DNA from: Bacteroidota bacterium
GTDB lineage: Bacteria; Bacteroidota; Ignavibacteria; UBA10030; UBA8401
Length of the DNA: 43,765 bases
Assembly: GCA_027622375.1 (NCBI GenBank)
Contig: JAQCAB010000013.1
Span: forward strand, 1 to 43,765
Reading direction: 5' to 3'
Shown here: positions 34,784 through 43,712 of the stretch, piece by piece
Layout: every line of letters starts with the position of its first letter
Numbering within the stretch: the stretch's first letter is position 1
Translations under genes and position numbers: made by a program
The notes under the pieces: model-generated
Told to the model about the DNA's origin: nothing
What the model saw: only the letters and a program-made list of their open reading frames with translations
Database searches by the model: none

Positions 34784-36406
34784 ATGAAAAAATATTTAAA
34801 AAGAATTTTAATTGTATTTGGAATTTTGATTTCATTTGTACTCGGAACACAATTTAATGTATTAATTTCAAGTGATAATATTTACGAAGCATTCGGAAAA
34901 TTTAGAGATGTTTTAGTTCAAGCAGATAAATATTATGTAGATGATGTAGATGCAAAAAAATTAACCGATTCTGCAATTGAAGGAATGTTAAATTCGCTCG
35001 ATCCTCATTCAATCTATATTAAACCCGATCAATTAAAAAGAGTGAATGAAGATTTCAAAGGAAAATTTGAAGGTATCGGAGTTGAGTTTGTAATCGTAAA
35101 TGATACGATTACAGTTGTTCAACCTGTTGGTGGCGGACCATCGGCATTGGTTGGAATTCTTTCAAATGATAAAATTGTAAAAATCGATGGAAAGTCTTCA
35201 GTCGGATATACTAATGATCAAGTAATGAGATCATTAAAAGGAGCGAAGGGAACAAAAGTTAGTGTTTCTATTTTTAGAATTGGTGTAAAAGAATTAATTG
35301 AGTTCGAGATAATTAGAGATGTAATTCCACTTTATAGTGTTGACGTGCATTTGATGTTGGATAAAGAAGTTGGTTATATAAGTGTTTCAAGATTTTCAGA
35401 AACCACACTTGATGAAATGAGAAAATCTCTTCAAGAATTGCAAAAAGAGGGAATGAAGAAATTAATTTTAGATTTAAGATTTAATCCTGGTGGATTTTTG
35501 GATCAAGCTGTTAAAATGAGTGATTTATTTTTAGATGGTGGAAAAGATGGCGCACGAAAAATTGTTTATACAAAAAGTAGAAAAACTGAATTTGATGAAG
35601 AATATTTTGCAACTACAAATAGTGAGTTTGAAAAAATTCCAATTGTAGTTTTAATTTCAAATAGTTCTGCCTCGGCAAGCGAAATTGTTTCTGGCGCAAT
35701 TCAAGATTGGGATAGAGGATTAATTGTTGGTGAAACAAGTTTTGGAAAAGGATTAGTTCAACGTCAATTTCCACTACAAGATGGTTCGGCATTCCGTTTA
35801 ACAATTGCAAGATATTATACTCCAAGTGGAAGATTAATTCAACGCGCATATGATGCCGGCAAAGACAAATATCAACGTGAGGCGTTTGAGCGTGAAGAAG
35901 TTGAAGGTCAAAATGTTGATCACAAAAGTGGCAAAGCTGACACTACAAGACCAGTTTATTATACTCTGTTAAATAAACGTAAAATTTTTGGTGGCGGTGG
36001 AATTTCTCCAGACTTTGTAGTTAAATCTTCGAGCAGTACTGAATATACAGTTTCGCTTGTGAGGAAAAATATTTTCTACGAATATATTGTAAAATATTTA
36101 TCTACAAACACAAAAGATTTTAGTGAAGCATTAAAATCATCATTTGAAGATTTTGATAAAAATTATACTTTTTCAAATGAAGATTTGAATAGCTTTGTTA
36201 AATTTGCCGAAGAAAAGGGAGTTAAATTAAATACTGAACAATTTGAAAAAGATAAAAAATATATTGGTGGAAGATTAAAAGCATATATTGCTAGAAATTA
36301 TTTTGGAAATGTTGGATGGTATAAAGTGATACTTGATTATGATAATCAACTTCAAAAAGCTGTTAGCTTATTACCAGAAGCATCTAAAATTGCAAATCTC
36401 AATTAA
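34784..36406 (+). CDS. ctpA: Carboxy-terminal processing protease (S41, CtpA/Prc type)
   Basis: A 540-residue protease anchored or exported by an N-terminal hydrophobic segment (residues 8-24). It trims or degrades periplasmic proteins from their C-terminus. The PDZ domain is at about 95-165 (FEGIGVEF, SALVGILSNDKIVKIDG). The S41 catalytic core shows DLRFNPGGFLDQAV, the catalytic Ser S297 in SSASASE, and Lys K322 in SFGKGLVQ; the 25-residue spacing equals that of Prc. A C-terminal helical extension of about 130 residues follows. The DUF3108 gene overlaps its end, so the pair is co-translated. Confidence 0.93.
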   Translation: MKKYLKRILIVFGILISFVLGTQFNVLISSDNIYEAFGKFRDVLVQADKYYVDDVDAKKLTDSAIEGMLNSLDPHSIYIKPDQLKRVNEDFKGKFEGIGVEFVIVNDTITVVQPVGGGPSALVGILSNDKIVKIDGKSSVGYTNDQVMRSLKGAKGTKVSVSIFRIGVKELIEFEIIRDVIPLYSVDVHLMLDKEVGYISVSRFSETTLDEMRKSLQELQKEGMKKLILDLRFNPGGFLDQAVKMSDLFLDGGKDGARKIVYTKSRKTEFDEEYFATTNSEFEKIPIVVLISNSSASASEIVSGAIQDWDRGLIVGETSFGKGLVQRQFPLQDGSAFRLTIARYYTPSGRLIQRAYDAGKDKYQREAFEREEVEGQNVDHKSGKADTTRPVYYTLLNKRKIFGGGGISPDFVVKSSSSTEYTVSLVRKNIFYEYIVKYLSTNTKDFSEALKSSFEDFDKNYTFSNEDLNSFVKFAEEKGVKLNTEQFEKDKKYIGGRLKAYIARNYFGNVGWYKVILDYDNQLQKAVSLLPEASKIANLN

Positions 36407-37223
36407 AAGAAGATTACTTTTTTTATTTTTATTTTTGATTGTTTTAAATTTTATTGATTTAAATTTAAAAGGGGATGTTCTCGTAAATAATTTTGAAGAT
36501 GAAGTTAAAATTCATCCACCGCAAGTTGGTGAAGAATTATTGTACGAGGTCAGTTATGGATTTATTCCGATTGGAACAATAAGATTGCAAGTTTTAGAAA
36601 ATATTGAAAAAAATAAAATAGAGCTTCATACAGTAAAATGTTTTATTGATTCTTATAATTTGCCTTTTGTAAATTTACATTATGTAATGTATAGTGAACT
36701 TGATCAAAATTTATGGAGCCATTATTTTTGGTTTGGGAATACATCAGATCCAAAAAGTACCTGGTTTGTTGAATATGATTTTGATTACTCTAAAAAGAAT
36801 ATTCAAGCTAAGCATGGAAACATGCAATCAAAAAAAATACATTTAAATTTTAAAGATTCAATTTCAAATTTGTATCAAGATGGACTTTCACTTTTCTATT
36901 TTGCGAGACAAAATATAAATTCAAATCAAAATCATAGTTTGCCAACTTATATGAATGAGAAAAAATTTAAAACTTATATTAATTATTTTGGACAAAATTC
37001 TGAATCAAAAATTGATGCAATTAATTATCCGATTGCTACAAAATATTTTAATGGAAATATCGAGTACAAAGGTATTTATGGTTTAACAGGAAATTTTGAA
37101 GGTTGGTTTTCTCGCGATAACGCTGCGATCCCAATAAAAGCAAAAATGAAAGTATTAATTGGTTCAGTAAATATTGAATTAATAAAGTGGCAAAGAAAAA
37201 ATTGGACACCACCAAAAATATAA
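36390..37223 (+). CDS. DUF3108-like exported protein
   Basis: A protein of about 277 residues whose likely start is TTG at 36390, overlapping ctpA by 17 nt. This start leads directly into a signal-like segment (IKRRLLFLFLFLIVLNFI); the frame is open further upstream, so the start is uncertain. The body matches the DUF3108 pattern: VGEELLYEVSYGFIPIGTIR, the DPKSTWFVEYDFDY strand pair, DGLSLFYFAR, and the C-terminal GWFSRDNAAIPIKAKMKVLI. DUF3108 proteins are predicted periplasmic beta-rich proteins of unknown role. Coupling to ctpA suggests an envelope job. The next ATG follows after 1 nt. Confidence 0.75.
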   Translation: MQISIKRRLLFLFLFLIVLNFIDLNLKGDVLVNNFEDEVKIHPPQVGEELLYEVSYGFIPIGTIRLQVLENIEKNKIELHTVKCFIDSYNLPFVNLHYVMYSELDQNLWSHYFWFGNTSDPKSTWFVEYDFDYSKKNIQAKHGNMQSKKIHLNFKDSISNLYQDGLSLFYFARQNINSNQNHSLPTYMNEKKFKTYINYFGQNSESKIDAINYPIATKYFNGNIEYKGIYGLTGNFEGWFSRDNAAIPIKAKMKVLIGSVNIELIKWQRKNWTPPKI

Positions 37224-37224
37224 A

Positions 37225-37749
37225 ATGAGTATTTTACAATTCGAAAATAGTTTTCCAAAAATTCATCCAACGGTTTTTATTGCCGAAGGAGCGCACATTA
37301 TTGGTGATGTTGAAATCGGAAAAGATTCAAGTATTTGGTTCAACTCTGTTGTGCGTGGCGATGTAAATTTTATCAGAATTGGCGAGAGGACAAACATTCA
37401 AGATAATGTTGTTGTTCATGTAACTCACGATATTTATCCGACTATAATAAAATCTAATGTCACAATTGGTCACAGCGCAGTTATACATGCTTGCACAATT
37501 TTGGATTTTTGTTTAATCGGGATGAATGCAACAATTCTTGACAATGCAACAATCGGGCAAAATAGTTTAATTGCAGCAGGAGCATTAATTTTACAACATT
37601 CAAAAATTCCTGAGGGAGTTTTGGTTGCGGGAGTTCCTGGTAAAATTATTCGAGATTTAACACAGAATGAAATTGATGGATTAAAAGAATCTGCAAATAA
37701 TTATGTTAATTATGTAAAAAGATATTTAGGAACTTCTAATAAAAAATGA
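37225..37749 (+). CDS. Gamma-carbonic-anhydrase-like hexapeptide-repeat protein
   Basis: A 174-residue left-handed beta-helix protein of the YrdA/PaaY/gamma-CA group. Hexapeptide repeats run from GDVEIGKDSSIWFNSVVRGD to IPEGVLVAGVPGKIIR. The three zinc-ligand histidines are present as H65, H83 and H88 (VVVHV; IGHSAVIHAC). A C-terminal helix (EIDGLKESANNYVNYVKRYL) packs on the trimer. It may hydrate CO2 or act as a thioesterase like PaaY; the sequence alone does not decide. It overlaps ybeY by 4 nt (ATGA). Confidence 0.9.
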   Translation: MSILQFENSFPKIHPTVFIAEGAHIIGDVEIGKDSSIWFNSVVRGDVNFIRIGERTNIQDNVVVHVTHDIYPTIIKSNVTIGHSAVIHACTILDFCLIGMNATILDNATIGQNSLIAAGALILQHSKIPEGVLVAGVPGKIIRDLTQNEIDGLKESANNYVNYVKRYLGTSNKK

Positions 37750-38177
37750 GTCAGATTGAAATATTTAAACATCCTGAGAATATTAAAATCCCGAAGCAAC
37801 TAAATAAAGAATTCATAATTAAATTTATAAATGACTGTGTAGATTATTTTTTGATAAAAACAATTTGCATTTCTATTGTTTTTACAAACGATGAGCAAAT
37901 TAAATTTCTTCACAAAAAATATTTCAAAAAAAATACAATTACAGATGTAATAACTTTAGATTGGAGTGAATCAAAAAATATAGATGGCGAAGTTTATATA
38001 AATCTTGATCAAACAAAAAGGCAAGCAAAACTTTATAAACAAACTTTTTTGCAAGAAGTTTCAAGATTAGTTTTACATGGATTTCTACATTTGATTGGTT
38101 ATGATGATTCAACTTCAAAAAAACAAAAAATAATGTTAAGTCAACAAGAATTATTAATTTTAAAATTCCTTAAATAA
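37746..38177 (+). CDS. ybeY: Endoribonuclease YbeY (16S rRNA 3'-end maturation)
   Basis: A 143-residue metalloprotein of the UPF0054 family. The core motif is HGFLHLIGYDD (111-121): H111 and H115 are the first two metal ligands, but the third canonical His is D121. Substitution at this place is seen in the wider Bacteroidota group as I recall, so activity is probably kept. NTITDVITLDWSE is the usual N-terminal family motif. YbeY works with the ribosome in rRNA maturation and quality control. The 65-nt gap to topA shows CTTG-N21-GATTTTTG as a weak promoter candidate. Confidence 0.88.
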   Translation: MSQIEIFKHPENIKIPKQLNKEFIIKFINDCVDYFLIKTICISIVFTNDEQIKFLHKKYFKKNTITDVITLDWSESKNIDGEVYINLDQTKRQAKLYKQTFLQEVSRLVLHGFLHLIGYDDSTSKKQKIMLSQQELLILKFLK

Positions 38178-38184
38178 GTTTTCT

Positions 38185-38217
38185 CTTGACTTTATATCTA
38201 ATTATTTTAGATTTTTG
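38185..38217 (+). promoter_or_regulatory. Possible Bacteroidota-type promoter for topA-xer-hprK
   Basis: CTTG at 38185-38188, a 21-nt spacer, and GATTTTTG at 38210-38217, each one base off consensus. It lies in the only gap before topA. The match is imperfect, so this is tentative. Confidence 0.35.
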
Positions 38218-38242
38218 CAAAATCAATATTTAAAAAACATAC

Positions 38243-40513
38243 ATGACAAAATCATTAATTATAGTTGAATCGCCATCAAAAGCAAAAACAATAAATAAAT
38301 ATTTAGGGAAACAGTTTGTAGTAAAAGCTTCTGTTGGCCACATAAAAAATCTTCCAAAATCAAAACTCGGTGTAGATCCTGAAAATAATTTTGAAGCCAC
38401 ATTCGAAATTATGGAAAAAAAGGAAGCTGTGATAAAAGAGCTTCAAAAAGCCGCTGAGGGAGCTGATAAAATATTAATTGCAACTGACCCTGATCGTGAA
38501 GGTGAAGCAATTGCTTATGATATCGCTGAAGAAATTGTAGGAATAAATAAAAATATTCAAAGAGTTTTATTTCACGAAATAACTAAAACTGGAATTGAAG
38601 AGGGAATTCAAAATCCACGTGCAATTGATATGAATATGGTTGAATCTCAACGCGCCCGTAGAGTGATGGATAGAATTGTTGGATATAAATTGAGCCCATT
38701 TATTTGGAAAACAGTTTATTACGGGCTTTCAGCTGGAAGAGTTCAATCTGTTGCTGTTAGATTAATTTGCGAAAGAGAAGAAGCAATTAGAAAATTTATT
38801 CCAACAGAATATTGGAGCATGATTGGTGAGTTTACAAGTAATCACTCAGATCCATTTTATGCAAAACTTGTAAAAATAAACGGTGCACCTTTAAAAATCT
38901 CAAATAAAAAAACTGCAGATGAAGTTAAATCGTTAATTGAAAAAGAAAATTTTGTAATTACAAATGTTACAAAAAAAGAAACGCTTCGTAATCCATATGC
39001 GCCATTTATAACTAGTACACTTCAACAAGATGCTTCTTCAAGATTAAGATTCTCTGCAAAACGCACAATGATGCTTGCGCAAAAATTATACGAAGGAATT
39101 GATCTCGGTGATGAAGGAACTGTTGGTTTGATAACTTATATGAGAACCGATTCAACTCGCGTTAGCGAAAATATGATTTCGGATGTAAGAAATTATATTT
39201 ACAATTCTTATGGCTCGGAATATATTCCGAAAGTACCGAGAATTTATAAAAAAGGTAAAGTTTCGCAAGATGCGCACGAAGCAATTAGACCAACTTCAAT
39301 TAAAAATAATCCCAAACATGTAAAAAAATATTTGGATAAAGATTTATTTGCTTTGTACGAATTAATTTGGAATAGATTTGTTGCATCACAAATGTCTTCA
39401 GCAATTTATGAGCAGTTGAGTGTAGAATTAACGGGTGGAAAATTTTTATTTCGCGCAACTGGTTCAACTCCATTATTTCGTGGATTTTTACAAGTTTATG
39501 ATGATTCAATAAAAAATAATGATAACGAAAAAAATAATAATATCGATTCAGATGAAGATGATGATCCGACTTCTAAAATCCCGAACACATTAAAAGTTGA
39601 TGATGTTGCAAATCTAAGATCACTTCTTGAGCGTCAACATTTTACAAAACCCCCTGCTCGATACACTGAAAGCTCACTTGTTAAAGAACTCGAAGCTCAG
39701 GGCATCGGCAGACCGAGCACATATGCGCAAATTATTTCTACAATTGTTGATAGAAATTATGTTGAACAAAATGAAAGAAAACTTTTTGCAACGGAATTGG
39801 GAATGCTTGTAACAAATATTTTAAAGCACAACTTCCCAAAAGTTTTAAATGTAAAATTTACAGCTTTGATGGAAGAAGAACTTGAAACTATTGCAAAAGG
39901 AAAAAATACTTATTTGCAAGTTTTGAATGATTTTTATCATCCATTTATTGATGCATTAAATCAAGTTGATAAAAAAGCAAATGAAATTAAAAAATCATTA
40001 ATTGAAAAAACTGATGATATTTGTGATTTGTGCGGTAAAAATTTTGTAAAAAAATGGGGACGCAATGGCCAATTTATGGCATGTAGTGGATATCCGAAAT
40101 GTAAAAACACAAAACCATTACCTGAAGACCAAGCAAAAATTGTTGAAGTTTCAAATGTTATGTGTAAGGAATGTGGGTCGCAAATGGTTGTCAAAGGTGG
40201 AAAATTTGGAACCTTTCTCGGTTGTTCAACATATCCAAAATGTACTTATACACAACCGATGTCAATTGGTTTAAATTGTCCAAAATGTAAAACTGGACAT
40301 GTGATAGAAAGAAAAACAAAACGCAAAAGAAATTTTTATGGATGCTCAAATTATCCAGATTGTGATTTTGCTTCTTGGGATAAACCTGTTGATATGGAAT
40401 GTTCAATTTGCAAACATGGATATCTTCTAAAAAAATATAATAAAAATAAAGGTGACTTTTTAAAATGCCCTGAGTGTAAAGAGGAGTTTGATTTAGTCGA
40501 AGAATCAACATAA
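38243..40513 (+). CDS. topA: DNA topoisomerase I (type IA) with four zinc-finger-like modules
   Basis: A 756-residue enzyme relaxing negative supercoils. The Toprim domain begins LIIVESPSKAKTINKYLG (E9) and has TDPDREGE (81-88). The catalytic Tyr is Y299 in LITYMRTDST. The C-terminus carries four cysteine-rich modules: CDLCG to YPKC, CKECG to YPKC, CPKCK to YPDC, and CSICK to CPEC, of the topoisomerase zinc-ribbon type. An acidic Asn/Asp-rich insertion (DDSIKNNDNEKNNNIDSDED) near residue 425 is variable and probably a surface loop. xer starts 1 nt after its stop. Confidence 0.96.
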   Translation: MTKSLIIVESPSKAKTINKYLGKQFVVKASVGHIKNLPKSKLGVDPENNFEATFEIMEKKEAVIKELQKAAEGADKILIATDPDREGEAIAYDIAEEIVGINKNIQRVLFHEITKTGIEEGIQNPRAIDMNMVESQRARRVMDRIVGYKLSPFIWKTVYYGLSAGRVQSVAVRLICEREEAIRKFIPTEYWSMIGEFTSNHSDPFYAKLVKINGAPLKISNKKTADEVKSLIEKENFVITNVTKKETLRNPYAPFITSTLQQDASSRLRFSAKRTMMLAQKLYEGIDLGDEGTVGLITYMRTDSTRVSENMISDVRNYIYNSYGSEYIPKVPRIYKKGKVSQDAHEAIRPTSIKNNPKHVKKYLDKDLFALYELIWNRFVASQMSSAIYEQLSVELTGGKFLFRATGSTPLFRGFLQVYDDSIKNNDNEKNNNIDSDEDDDPTSKIPNTLKVDDVANLRSLLERQHFTKPPARYTESSLVKELEAQGIGRPSTYAQIISTIVDRNYVEQNERKLFATELGMLVTNILKHNFPKVLNVKFTALMEEELETIAKGKNTYLQVLNDFYHPFIDALNQVDKKANEIKKSLIEKTDDICDLCGKNFVKKWGRNGQFMACSGYPKCKNTKPLPEDQAKIVEVSNVMCKECGSQMVVKGGKFGTFLGCSTYPKCTYTQPMSIGLNCPKCKTGHVIERKTKRKRNFYGCSNYPDCDFASWDKPVDMECSICKHGYLLKKYNKNKGDFLKCPECKEEFDLVEEST

Positions 40514-40514
40514 G

Positions 40515-41426
40515 ATGAATTTTAAAAAATTATCAAATGATTTCTTAAACTACATTTCAAATGAATTAAATTATACCGACAAAACAAAAATTTCGTACAA
40601 AACTGATTACGAAAAATTTGAACATTTTTTGGAGGATGAGTATAAATTTGGAAATAATGATATTTCGGTTATTTCAAAAAATATTATCAGAGAATTTTTA
40701 GCAAATTTATTTGAAATAGGAATCTCAAAAAAAAGTATTCGAAGACAATTATCATCCTTGCGATCACTTTTTAAATTTGCTATCCGAAAAAAAATAATTT
40801 CGATCAATCCAATAAGTAGTGTTCTCTTCCCAAAAGTTGAAAAAAAGTTGCCTCAGTATATACCAGAAAAACAAATGATTTCTTTAATTGATACTTATGA
40901 CCCCTCGTCGGAATTAAAATTGAGAGATAAAGCAATAATTGAACTTTTATATAGTTCGGGAATAAGACGAGGAGAATTAGTAAATTTGAATATGAAAAAT
41001 GTAGATTTTCATTCAAAACTTTTGAAAGTTTTAGGGAAAGGGAATAAAGAAAGAATTATTCCATTTAATACAACTGCAAAACAAAAACTTTTAGATTATT
41101 TGGATGAAAGAAAAATTTTTGCTGATGGAAATGAATTATCATTTTTTGTAGATAACCATGGAAAAAGAATTTTAGATCATAAAGTAAATAGAATTGTAAA
41201 AGATTTTTTTAAGCGCGCACCTGAAATTCAAAAAAAGAGCCCGCATATTTTTCGGCATTCATTTGCAACTCACATGTTGAATAATGGCGCAGATATTAGA
41301 ATTGTAAAAGAATTATTGGGGCATGTTTCACTTTCAACAACGCAATTGTACACAAGTGTCACTATAGAAAAATTAAAAAATATTTATAAACAAGCACACC
41401 CACATTCAAATGAGAGTGTAAAATGA
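40515..41426 (+). CDS. xerC: Tyrosine recombinase XerC/XerD
   Basis: A 303-residue site-specific recombinase that resolves chromosome dimers. The N-terminal SAM-like DNA-binding domain (residues 1-100) is followed by the catalytic domain with all six residues: R151 (SGIRRGEL), K175 (GKGNKER), H244 and R247 (HIFRHSF), H270 (LLGHVSLSTT) and Y279 (QLYT). Length and close fit to Xer, a housekeeping operon, and the absence of phage genes argue against an integrase. Whether it is XerC or XerD cannot be decided. Its TGA overlaps the hprK ATG. Confidence 0.9.
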   Translation: MNFKKLSNDFLNYISNELNYTDKTKISYKTDYEKFEHFLEDEYKFGNNDISVISKNIIREFLANLFEIGISKKSIRRQLSSLRSLFKFAIRKKIISINPISSVLFPKVEKKLPQYIPEKQMISLIDTYDPSSELKLRDKAIIELLYSSGIRRGELVNLNMKNVDFHSKLLKVLGKGNKERIIPFNTTAKQKLLDYLDERKIFADGNELSFFVDNHGKRILDHKVNRIVKDFFKRAPEIQKKSPHIFRHSFATHMLNNGADIRIVKELLGHVSLSTTQLYTSVTIEKLKNIYKQAHPHSNESVK

Positions 41427-42436
41427 AAAATTATTTAAGTTCATTAAAAATAAGTCGCAAATCGGATGTTACTGTAAATTTTTTGTATCAAAATCTAAAG
41501 AACAGATTAAAATTAAAAAAATTAAATAATGCCGGAGGCGAAAATAAAATCACTGATAAAAATTTACATCGTCCCGGTTTGGCAATTGCTGGTTATGTAG
41601 ATTTATTTACATATCAAAGAGTTCAAATAGTTGGCAATACGGAAATTAGATATTTAAAAACTTTAACGCTTGAAAAACAAATTGAAACTTTTAAAAAATT
41701 ATTTTCATTTAATTTGCCTTGTTTAATAATTACAAATCAAAATAAATTTCACAAAAATATTATCAAAATAGCACAAGAAAATAATATTGCACTTTTTTCT
41801 ACGCCAATTGAAACTACAAAAACAACTTATTTTGTTTCTGATTTTTTAGATGATCATTTTTCACCACAAACAACTATTCACGGTTCGTTTATAGATGTTT
41901 ATGGAGTTGGAGTTTTAATTATTGGTCCATCTGGAATTGGAAAAAGTGAAGTCGCACTTGATCTTGTAGAAAGAGGTCATCGTTTAGTTGCTGATGATGT
42001 AATTAAAGTTCATCAAAAAGGAGAAGGAATATTAATTGGAACAGGAACTGAATTAGTAAAACATTTTATGGAAATCAGAGGACTCGGTCTTGTGGATATT
42101 AGAAGAATTTTCGGAATTCGCTCAATTCGTTTTCAAAAAAGAGTTGAAGTAATTGTCGAACTTCAAGAATGGGATAGAAGAAAAAGTTTTACAAGAACTG
42201 GGCTTGATCTAAACACAGCAAAAATAATTGAAGTTGATATTCCCCATATTCAGTTGCAAATTTTCCCCGGTAAAAATATCACTGTAATTATTGAGGTAAT
42301 CGCATTAAATTATTTACAGACTCATTATGGATATAATGCTGCAAAAGCTTTTGCAAATAGGTTAGAAAAAGTCATTAAAAATAAAAACAAGCAAAATAAA
42401 CGTGCAATCAACTATTTCGAGCATGATTTTGAATAA
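41423..42436 (+). CDS. hprK: HPr kinase/phosphorylase
   Basis: A 337-residue bifunctional enzyme that phosphorylates or dephosphorylates a serine of HPr-like proteins. The N-terminal domain (1-145) is variable. The catalytic domain has H153 in IHGSF, the P-loop GPSGIGKS (168-175), RLVADDV, and the HprK signature EIRGLGLVDI (217-226). It sits in a topA-xer operon, with a 4-nt overlap upstream. No HPr or PTS gene is in the window, so its target is unknown. In Gram-negative bacteria such homologs often serve partial, regulatory PTS systems. Confidence 0.94.
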   Translation: MKNYLSSLKISRKSDVTVNFLYQNLKNRLKLKKLNNAGGENKITDKNLHRPGLAIAGYVDLFTYQRVQIVGNTEIRYLKTLTLEKQIETFKKLFSFNLPCLIITNQNKFHKNIIKIAQENNIALFSTPIETTKTTYFVSDFLDDHFSPQTTIHGSFIDVYGVGVLIIGPSGIGKSEVALDLVERGHRLVADDVIKVHQKGEGILIGTGTELVKHFMEIRGLGLVDIRRIFGIRSIRFQKRVEVIVELQEWDRRKSFTRTGLDLNTAKIIEVDIPHIQLQIFPGKNITVIIEVIALNYLQTHYGYNAAKAFANRLEKVIKNKNKQNKRAINYFEHDFE

Positions 42437-42443
42437 AATAATT

Positions 42444-42475
42444 GTTGATATGTGGAGTTATTTTTTATATTTTCG
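42444..42475 (+). promoter_or_regulatory. Possible promoter of the M23 peptidase gene
   Basis: GTTG at 42444-42447, a 20-nt spacer and TATTTTCG at 42468-42475, each one base from the Bacteroidota consensus. It falls inside the longer in-frame reading of the next gene, and so supports the ATG at 42494 as the true start. Confidence 0.4.
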
Positions 42476-42493
42476 CTCAAAATACAAACTGAA

Positions 42494-43429
42494 ATGAAGT
42501 TTTATAATAAAAAATATTTCAAATACATCCACGAAACAGGTAAAATTGTTCAAGGTGTAGACCCAAAAATTTATGGATTATTAATGGCGTTTGTTTCCAC
42601 ATTAGCTTCATTAGTAATTATTCTTTTCATCAATAAGTATTATGGAAATTTTATGAATATTGATTTTGGTGGAAATGAATTTTTATCTAACGAAAATAGA
42701 ATACTTAAAAATGAAGTTTTAAAACTTACAACTAATTATAAAGATATGACTGGCAAACTTCAAAGTTTGGAAAATAGAGATAACCAATTAAGGATGGCTG
42801 TTAATTTGCCAACTCTTGCAAATGATGAAAAACTAGTTGGTCAAGGTGGCTCGCTTGTAAACTCTGACGAAAATATTTATTCAAATGATTTAAAAAATAT
42901 AATTTCAGTTTCTAGTCAAATGATAAATGATTTAAAAAATAAAATTCGTTTTCAAAAATATAGTTATGAAGAAATAAATTATAAAATTTCTGAGAACAAA
43001 GATTATTTACTTTCAGTTCCGGCAATTCAACCAATGCAAGGTGTATTAATTAGACATGGAAGTTTTGGAATGAGAGTGCATCCAATTCTTAATGTTAAAA
43101 AAATGCATGACGGAATCGATATAAGTAATTCAAGTGGAACACCAGTTTATGCATCAGGTAGAGGTACTGTTTCCTTTGCTGGAAATTCATCAACTGGTTA
43201 TGGAATTTCAATTGAAATAAATCATGGTTACGAATTTGAAACTATTTACGCTCATCTATCAAAAATTATTGTACATCGAAATCAAAAAGTAAAGAGAGGG
43301 GATTTAATTGGTTATTCAGGTAATACGGGTTTATCAACTGGACCTCATTTGCATTACGAAGTGAGAAATAATGGTGTAAATATGAATCCTGTAAATTATT
43401 TTTTTGACGACAAAAAACTTTTAAATTAA
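42494..43429 (+). CDS. Membrane-anchored M23 (LytM) metallopeptidase with coiled coil
   Basis: A 311-residue protein from ATG 42494. A GTG 42 nt upstream is in frame, but a promoter-like element lies between them. A single membrane segment (YGLLMAFVSTLASLVIILFI, 27-46) follows a short basic cytoplasmic N-terminus. Then come a coiled-coil-like region (about 62-105) and a C-terminal LytM domain from residue 180. The zinc ligands H205, D209 and H287 and the catalytic H254 and H285 are all present, so it looks active rather than a degenerate activator. It should cut peptidoglycan cross-links or stems during growth or division. The DUF2795-like gene follows after 29 nt. Confidence 0.92.
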   Translation: MKFYNKKYFKYIHETGKIVQGVDPKIYGLLMAFVSTLASLVIILFINKYYGNFMNIDFGGNEFLSNENRILKNEVLKLTTNYKDMTGKLQSLENRDNQLRMAVNLPTLANDEKLVGQGGSLVNSDENIYSNDLKNIISVSSQMINDLKNKIRFQKYSYEEINYKISENKDYLLSVPAIQPMQGVLIRHGSFGMRVHPILNVKKMHDGIDISNSSGTPVYASGRGTVSFAGNSSTGYGISIEINHGYEFETIYAHLSKIIVHRNQKVKRGDLIGYSGNTGLSTGPHLHYEVRNNGVNMNPVNYFFDDKKLLN

Positions 43430-43458
43430 TTATTAAAATTTTATTAGAGGAGTAGTAG

Positions 43459-43683
43459 ATGATTTGGACAACACAACTTGCATCATATTTGGAAGATGCT
43501 CCTTGGCCAGCAACAAAAGATGAGTTACTTGAATTTTCAATCAGAACTGGTTGCCCCCGCGAAGTAATGGAGAATTTAAGGGAATTAGAAGATGGCGAAC
43601 AACTTTATGACAGTATTGAAGAACTTTGGATCGATTATCCTTCTAGCGAAGATTTCTATCCCGAAGACGAAGAAGAATATTAA
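43459..43683 (+). CDS. Small acidic DUF2795-like protein
   Basis: A 74-residue protein with a clear SD (GAGGAG, 43447-43452, 6 nt before the ATG). The body (QLASYLEDAPWPATKDELLE, then IRTGCPREVMENLREL) fits the DUF2795 pattern: a small helical protein in which WPATK-EL is a recurring motif. The tail DYPSSEDFYPEDEEEY is strongly acidic. Function unknown in the family. The motif spacing resembles small DNA- or protein-binding helical domains, but no role can be claimed. It is followed by a terminator. Confidence 0.75.
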   Translation: MIWTTQLASYLEDAPWPATKDELLEFSIRTGCPREVMENLRELEDGEQLYDSIEELWIDYPSSEDFYPEDEEEY

Positions 43684-43712
43684 TCAACAAAATTGAATAT
43701 AAAAACATTTAC

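Noticed and set aside
40191-40511. 106-codon open frame on the minus strand inside topA
   Set aside because: It is antisense to the cysteine-rich end of topA, has no start signal or recognisable motif, and the topA frame is fully explained.
40515-41426. Phage or mobile-element integrase
   Set aside because: Sequence, length and operon setting fit Xer; no phage genes, direct repeats or tRNA attachment duplication were seen.
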